The position numbers and the translations under genes are program-made. 7,133 bases of DNA from Acidobacteriota bacterium. Lineage in GTDB: Bacteria; Acidobacteriota; Thermoanaerobaculia; Multivoradales; UBA5704. This document shows positions 4,779 to 7,133 of the stretch, in pieces. The DNA is taken from the NCBI GenBank assembly GCA_003223675.1, contig QHVW01000376.1:1-7133 (forward strand), written 5' to 3'. A model generated the notes under the pieces. The model was given only the letters and a program-made list of their open reading frames with translations. It was not told the DNA's origin and ran no database searches. How positions within the stretch are numbered: position 1 is the stretch's first letter; every line of letters starts with the position of its first letter.

Positions 4779-7133
4779 GCGGTCCTCCTTCGATCTTCCG
4801 CCAGAAAGGCGAGAGCGTAGCGCAGCTCCCCGGCCTCGTCGATGCGGCCGTCGAGACGGGCCCGCCGCGTTTCGCGCAGGGCCTCGCCGATCCGCGGTCC
4901 GGGCGGGATGCCGCGCGCGAGCAGGTCCGCTCCCCGCAGGGAGAGGGTCAGCGGGCGCAGCTCGGTCAGATACCGGCGCACCCAGCCGCGGATTCGCTCG
5001 TCCCCCTCCCCCATCAGCAGGAGGAGCTCCTCGCCCGCGAGCGGCTCCAGCGCCTCGGTCGCCTGATGCGGCGGCGGGTCCCTTCGGAGCACCGCGCGGG
5101 CCTCCTCCAGCCGCGCCGGGAAACCGGTCAGGAGCCGGAGATCCTCACCCGCCAGCATCAGACGGCCGGCGAGGCGCTCCCGCCCGGAGGGCTCCAGACC
5201 GGCCGCGAGAGCCATGAGAGCCAGCCGCCAGGCCTCGACGGGCGGATCGGCGATCCCCGCCAGACGATACCAGTCGTGCGCCGCCCGCGCTCCGCGGAGC
5301 CGCTCCCGCGCGGCGTCGTCCAGCGCGATCTGGGGCTCGATCGCCCGCAGCACGCCCAGCTCGGCCAGCCGCTCGACGCCGCGCAGGGCCAGCGCCGGAT
5401 CGCCCAGCAGCAGGGCCAGCTCGTCCCGCAGGCGCGAGCCCGAAAGTTGATCGAAGGCCCCTTCCGCCAGCGCCACGTGGGCCAGATGCAGGGTCTCGGG
5501 CGAGATCTGGAAGCCGAGCCGCAGCTCCAGGCGCACGGCGCGCAGGATGCGGGTGGGATCGTCGATGAACGACAGGCTGTGCAGCACCCGCAGGATCCTG
5601 TCCTTGAGGTCGCGCCGGCCGCCGAAAAAATCGATCAGATCGAAGCCGGGCTCCGGTCCCAGGCGGATCGCCAGGGTGTTGATCGTGAAGTCGCGCCGGA
5701 AGAGGTCCTGCCGCAAGGCCGACGTCTGCACCTCGGGGAGCGCCGCCGGGGCGCGATAGAGCTCGGTCCGGGCCGTGGCCACGTCGACATGGAAGCCCTG
5801 GGGATCGACCACCACCGCGGTCAGGAAGGCGCGATGGGCGCGCATCCGGCCGGCGAAAGCCTCGGCCAGCCAGCCGGCGAATTCGATGCCGTCCCCCTCG
5901 ACCACCACGTCCAGGTCCCGGTTCTCCCGTTCGAGCAGCAGGTCGCGCGCGAAACCGCCCACGAGATAGGCCGGCACGCCGTGCTCGCGCGAGACGGCGG
6001 CGATCGTCTCGATGCGCGCCAGCAGGGGCGCCGGGAGCCGCCTCTCCATCAGCCGGGCCACGTGCTCGCGCTTTTCGCGGATGCGCTCGGACCGGCGGTC
6101 GATCCGCTCCTCGAAGGTGGAGAGCTCGCCGTGCAGGTGCCGGAGGAGCTGCATGCGGGTGACGAGGCCGAGCGGCCGCCCCGCGGCCGGGTCCCCCACC
6201 AGCACGAAGCGGGGCTGGCGCGCCAGCATCCGCTCCCCCACCTCCTCGGCCGGCGCCTCGGGCGAGACCCATTCGAGCTCGGGCGACATCACCGTCGCGA
6301 CCGGCCGCGCCCCCAGACCGTGCTGGAGGGCGGCGTCGAGGAGCTGCCTCGTCACGGTCCCCACCACCCGGCCCTCCCGCTCGACCGGCGCGGCGTTGAT
6401 CCGCCGGGCGTTGAGGCCGGCCTTGGCCCCCTCGATCGAGGTCTCCGCCGCGAGCGTATGAAAGGGGGCGATCATCAGGTCGCGCGCCCGCGCCGCCGGC
6501 GGCAGGGCTTTCGCGAGAAAGTCCAGGAGCCGCTCCCGCGTCTCGAGCAGGGTGGTGTCCTTGAGCCGGGCCGAGGCGGCGGTGGCATGCCCTCCCCCGC
6601 CGGCGAATTCCGCCAGGACGGTCCCGAGATCCACCCCTTCGAGATGGCCGCGGGCGATCAGCGTCACCCGGTCCCCCTCGCCGAAGAGGGCGAAGAGGAG
6701 CGGCAGATCGAACACCTCCAGGCAGCGCGAGACGAGCGGCGCCAGCTCCTCCAGGTACTCCCCCAGCTCGACCTCGACGATCCCCACCCGGTGCCCGCGG
6801 ACGCGGTGCACCTCCAGCCGCTGGGTCATGCGGTGGAGCACGTCGAGCCGCTCGGGGTCGAGCGGACGCACGACGAAGCTCCGCACCGCTGCCAGATCGC
6901 CACCCTGCTCGATCAGCCAGGCGGCGGCCGCGAGGTCCCGCGGGCCGGTGGTGGCGTAGGTCAGGGAGCCGGTGTCCTCGTAGATGCCCATCAGCAGGAG
7001 GTCCGCCTCTTCCGGAGAGCAGGCCATCCCGCGCCGTCTCAGCTCCTCGGCCAGCAGCGTCGAGGTCGAGCCGGCCGCCGGATCGACGATGCCCCCGGTG
7101 AGCTCCAGGTCCGACGCCGAGGCCGGGTGGTGG
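4775..7133 (-). CDS. DHH phosphoesterase - CBS - CBS - tRNA nucleotidyltransferase/poly(A) polymerase fusion (N-terminus outside window)
   Basis: Multidomain RNA 3'-end enzyme. The frame is open to the window edge, giving 785 visible residues (residue 1 is the His at 7132). It starts inside the DHH motif (HHP), then GGIVDPAAGSTSTLL (13-27) and YEDTGSLTYATT (51-62) of the phosphoesterase. DHHA1 ends with the substrate-binding GGGGH (178-182). Two CBS domains follow at about 216-272 and 276-335, the kind that bind adenine nucleotides. A basic, probably helical linker leads to the class II nucleotidyltransferase head: LVGGFARDLLL (390-400), metal-binding RDLDVVV (D406 and D408), RRDFTINTLAI (479-489) and DDPTRILRAVRL (524-535). 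The C-terminal all-helical RNA-binding part ends with GIPPGPRIGEAL (741-752). No HD domain is seen. This architecture is known in bacteria such as Geobacter and Aquifex relatives, where CC-adding, A-adding and poly(A) functions may be split between paralogues; which one this is cannot be told. It leads the operon with the exported protein and rsmD. Confidence 0.93.
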   Translation of the reverse strand, partial: HHPASASDLELTGGIVDPAAGSTSTLLAEELRRRGMACSPEEADLLLMGIYEDTGSLTYATTGPRDLAAAAWLIEQGGDLAAVRSFVVRPLDPERLDVLHRMTQRLEVHRVRGHRVGIVEVELGEYLEELAPLVSRCLEVFDLPLLFALFGEGDRVTLIARGHLEGVDLGTVLAEFAGGGGHATAASARLKDTTLLETRERLLDFLAKALPPAARARDLMIAPFHTLAAETSIEGAKAGLNARRINAAPVEREGRVVGTVTRQLLDAALQHGLGARPVATVMSPELEWVSPEAPAEEVGERMLARQPRFVLVGDPAAGRPLGLVTRMQLLRHLHGELSTFEERIDRRSERIREKREHVARLMERRLPAPLLARIETIAAVSREHGVPAYLVGGFARDLLLERENRDLDVVVEGDGIEFAGWLAEAFAGRMRAHRAFLTAVVVDPQGFHVDVATARTELYRAPAALPEVQTSALRQDLFRRDFTINTLAIRLGPEPGFDLIDFFGGRRDLKDRILRVLHSLSFIDDPTRILRAVRLELRLGFQISPETLHLAHVALAEGAFDQLSGSRLRDELALLLGDPALALRGVERLAELGVLRAIEPQIALDDAARERLRGARAAHDWYRLAGIADPPVEAWRLALMALAAGLEPSGRERLAGRLMLAGEDLRLLTGFPARLEEARAVLRRDPPPHQATEALEPLAGEELLLLMGEGDERIRGWVRRYLTELRPLTLSLRGADLLARGIPPGPRIGEALRETRRARLDGRIDEAGELRYALAFLAEDRRRTA
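4784..4790 (-). promoter_or_regulatory. Ribosome binding site that fixes the TTG start of the exported protein
   Basis: AAGGAGG on the minus strand, 5 nt before TTG at 4776-4778 and inside the last codons of the upstream gene. The nearly perfect site at proper spacing makes the non-ATG start the best choice, and the signal peptide is complete only from it. Confidence 0.8.

Noticed and set aside
3701..4820. Several plus-strand open frames opposite rsmD and the exported-protein gene.
   Set aside because: The minus-strand frames carry clear motifs (DPPY, signal peptide) and ribosome sites; the plus-strand ones have neither.
4775..5200. HD phosphohydrolase domain at the end of the nucleotidyltransferase fusion.
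   Set aside because: No H...HD...D pattern is visible in the C-terminal 200 residues; the segment ends with the GIPPGP motif typical of the RNA-binding tail.
5145..6272. Long 375-codon open frame on the minus strand in another frame of the fusion enzyme.
   Set aside because: Very rich in Arg, Gly and Ala with no domain signature; it is a frame shadow of the nucleotidyltransferase region.

Overview
The window is gene-dense bacterial DNA. It is about 70% G+C by eye over the housekeeping genes, and every base except two gaps (4 and 21 nt) lies in a coding region. The genes suggest a respiring, high-GC bacterium with a proton-pumping complex I and a Sec pathway. A DHH-CBS-CBS-nucleotidyltransferase fusion and a Rex gene attached to nuoN would suit an Acidobacteriota-like or deltaproteobacterial-type lineage. 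That placement is inference from gene content and is weak.

Left block, plus strand (1-2874): the 3' end of nuoM, complete nuoN, and rex. nuoM and nuoN overlap by ATGA. rex appears to begin inside the last codons of nuoN. These look like the final genes of a nuo (NADH:quinone oxidoreductase) operon whose last gene encodes an NAD(H)-sensing repressor, so a sensor of the NADH/NAD+ ratio is co-transcribed with the enzyme that oxidises NADH.

Right block, minus strand (7133 down to 3589): a large gene cut by the window edge encodes the end of a DHH/DHHA1 phosphoesterase, two CBS domains and a tRNA nucleotidyltransferase/poly(A) polymerase. It is followed by a small exported protein of unknown function and rsmD (16S rRNA G966 methyltransferase). 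The junctions are 4-nt TTGA and GTGA overlaps, so this is one translationally coupled operon, mostly for RNA 3'-end and rRNA maturation.

Middle (2879-3567, minus strand): a two-gene toxin-antitoxin module, with a putative antitoxin and a PIN-domain VapC-like toxin joined by an ATGA overlap. Its G+C is clearly lower (about 50-57% on most lines counted) than that of either neighbour. It sits where the two operons converge: its last codon is 4 nt from the rex stop and its first gene starts 21 nt after the rsmD stop. It looks like an acquired cassette inserted at the convergent junction.

No RNA genes, CRISPR array, insertion sequence or convincing terminator was seen. The most interesting points are the nuo-rex linkage, the multidomain RNA-end enzyme with a DDPTR variant motif, the unrecognised exported protein in an RNA-maturation operon, and the low-GC toxin-antitoxin insert.
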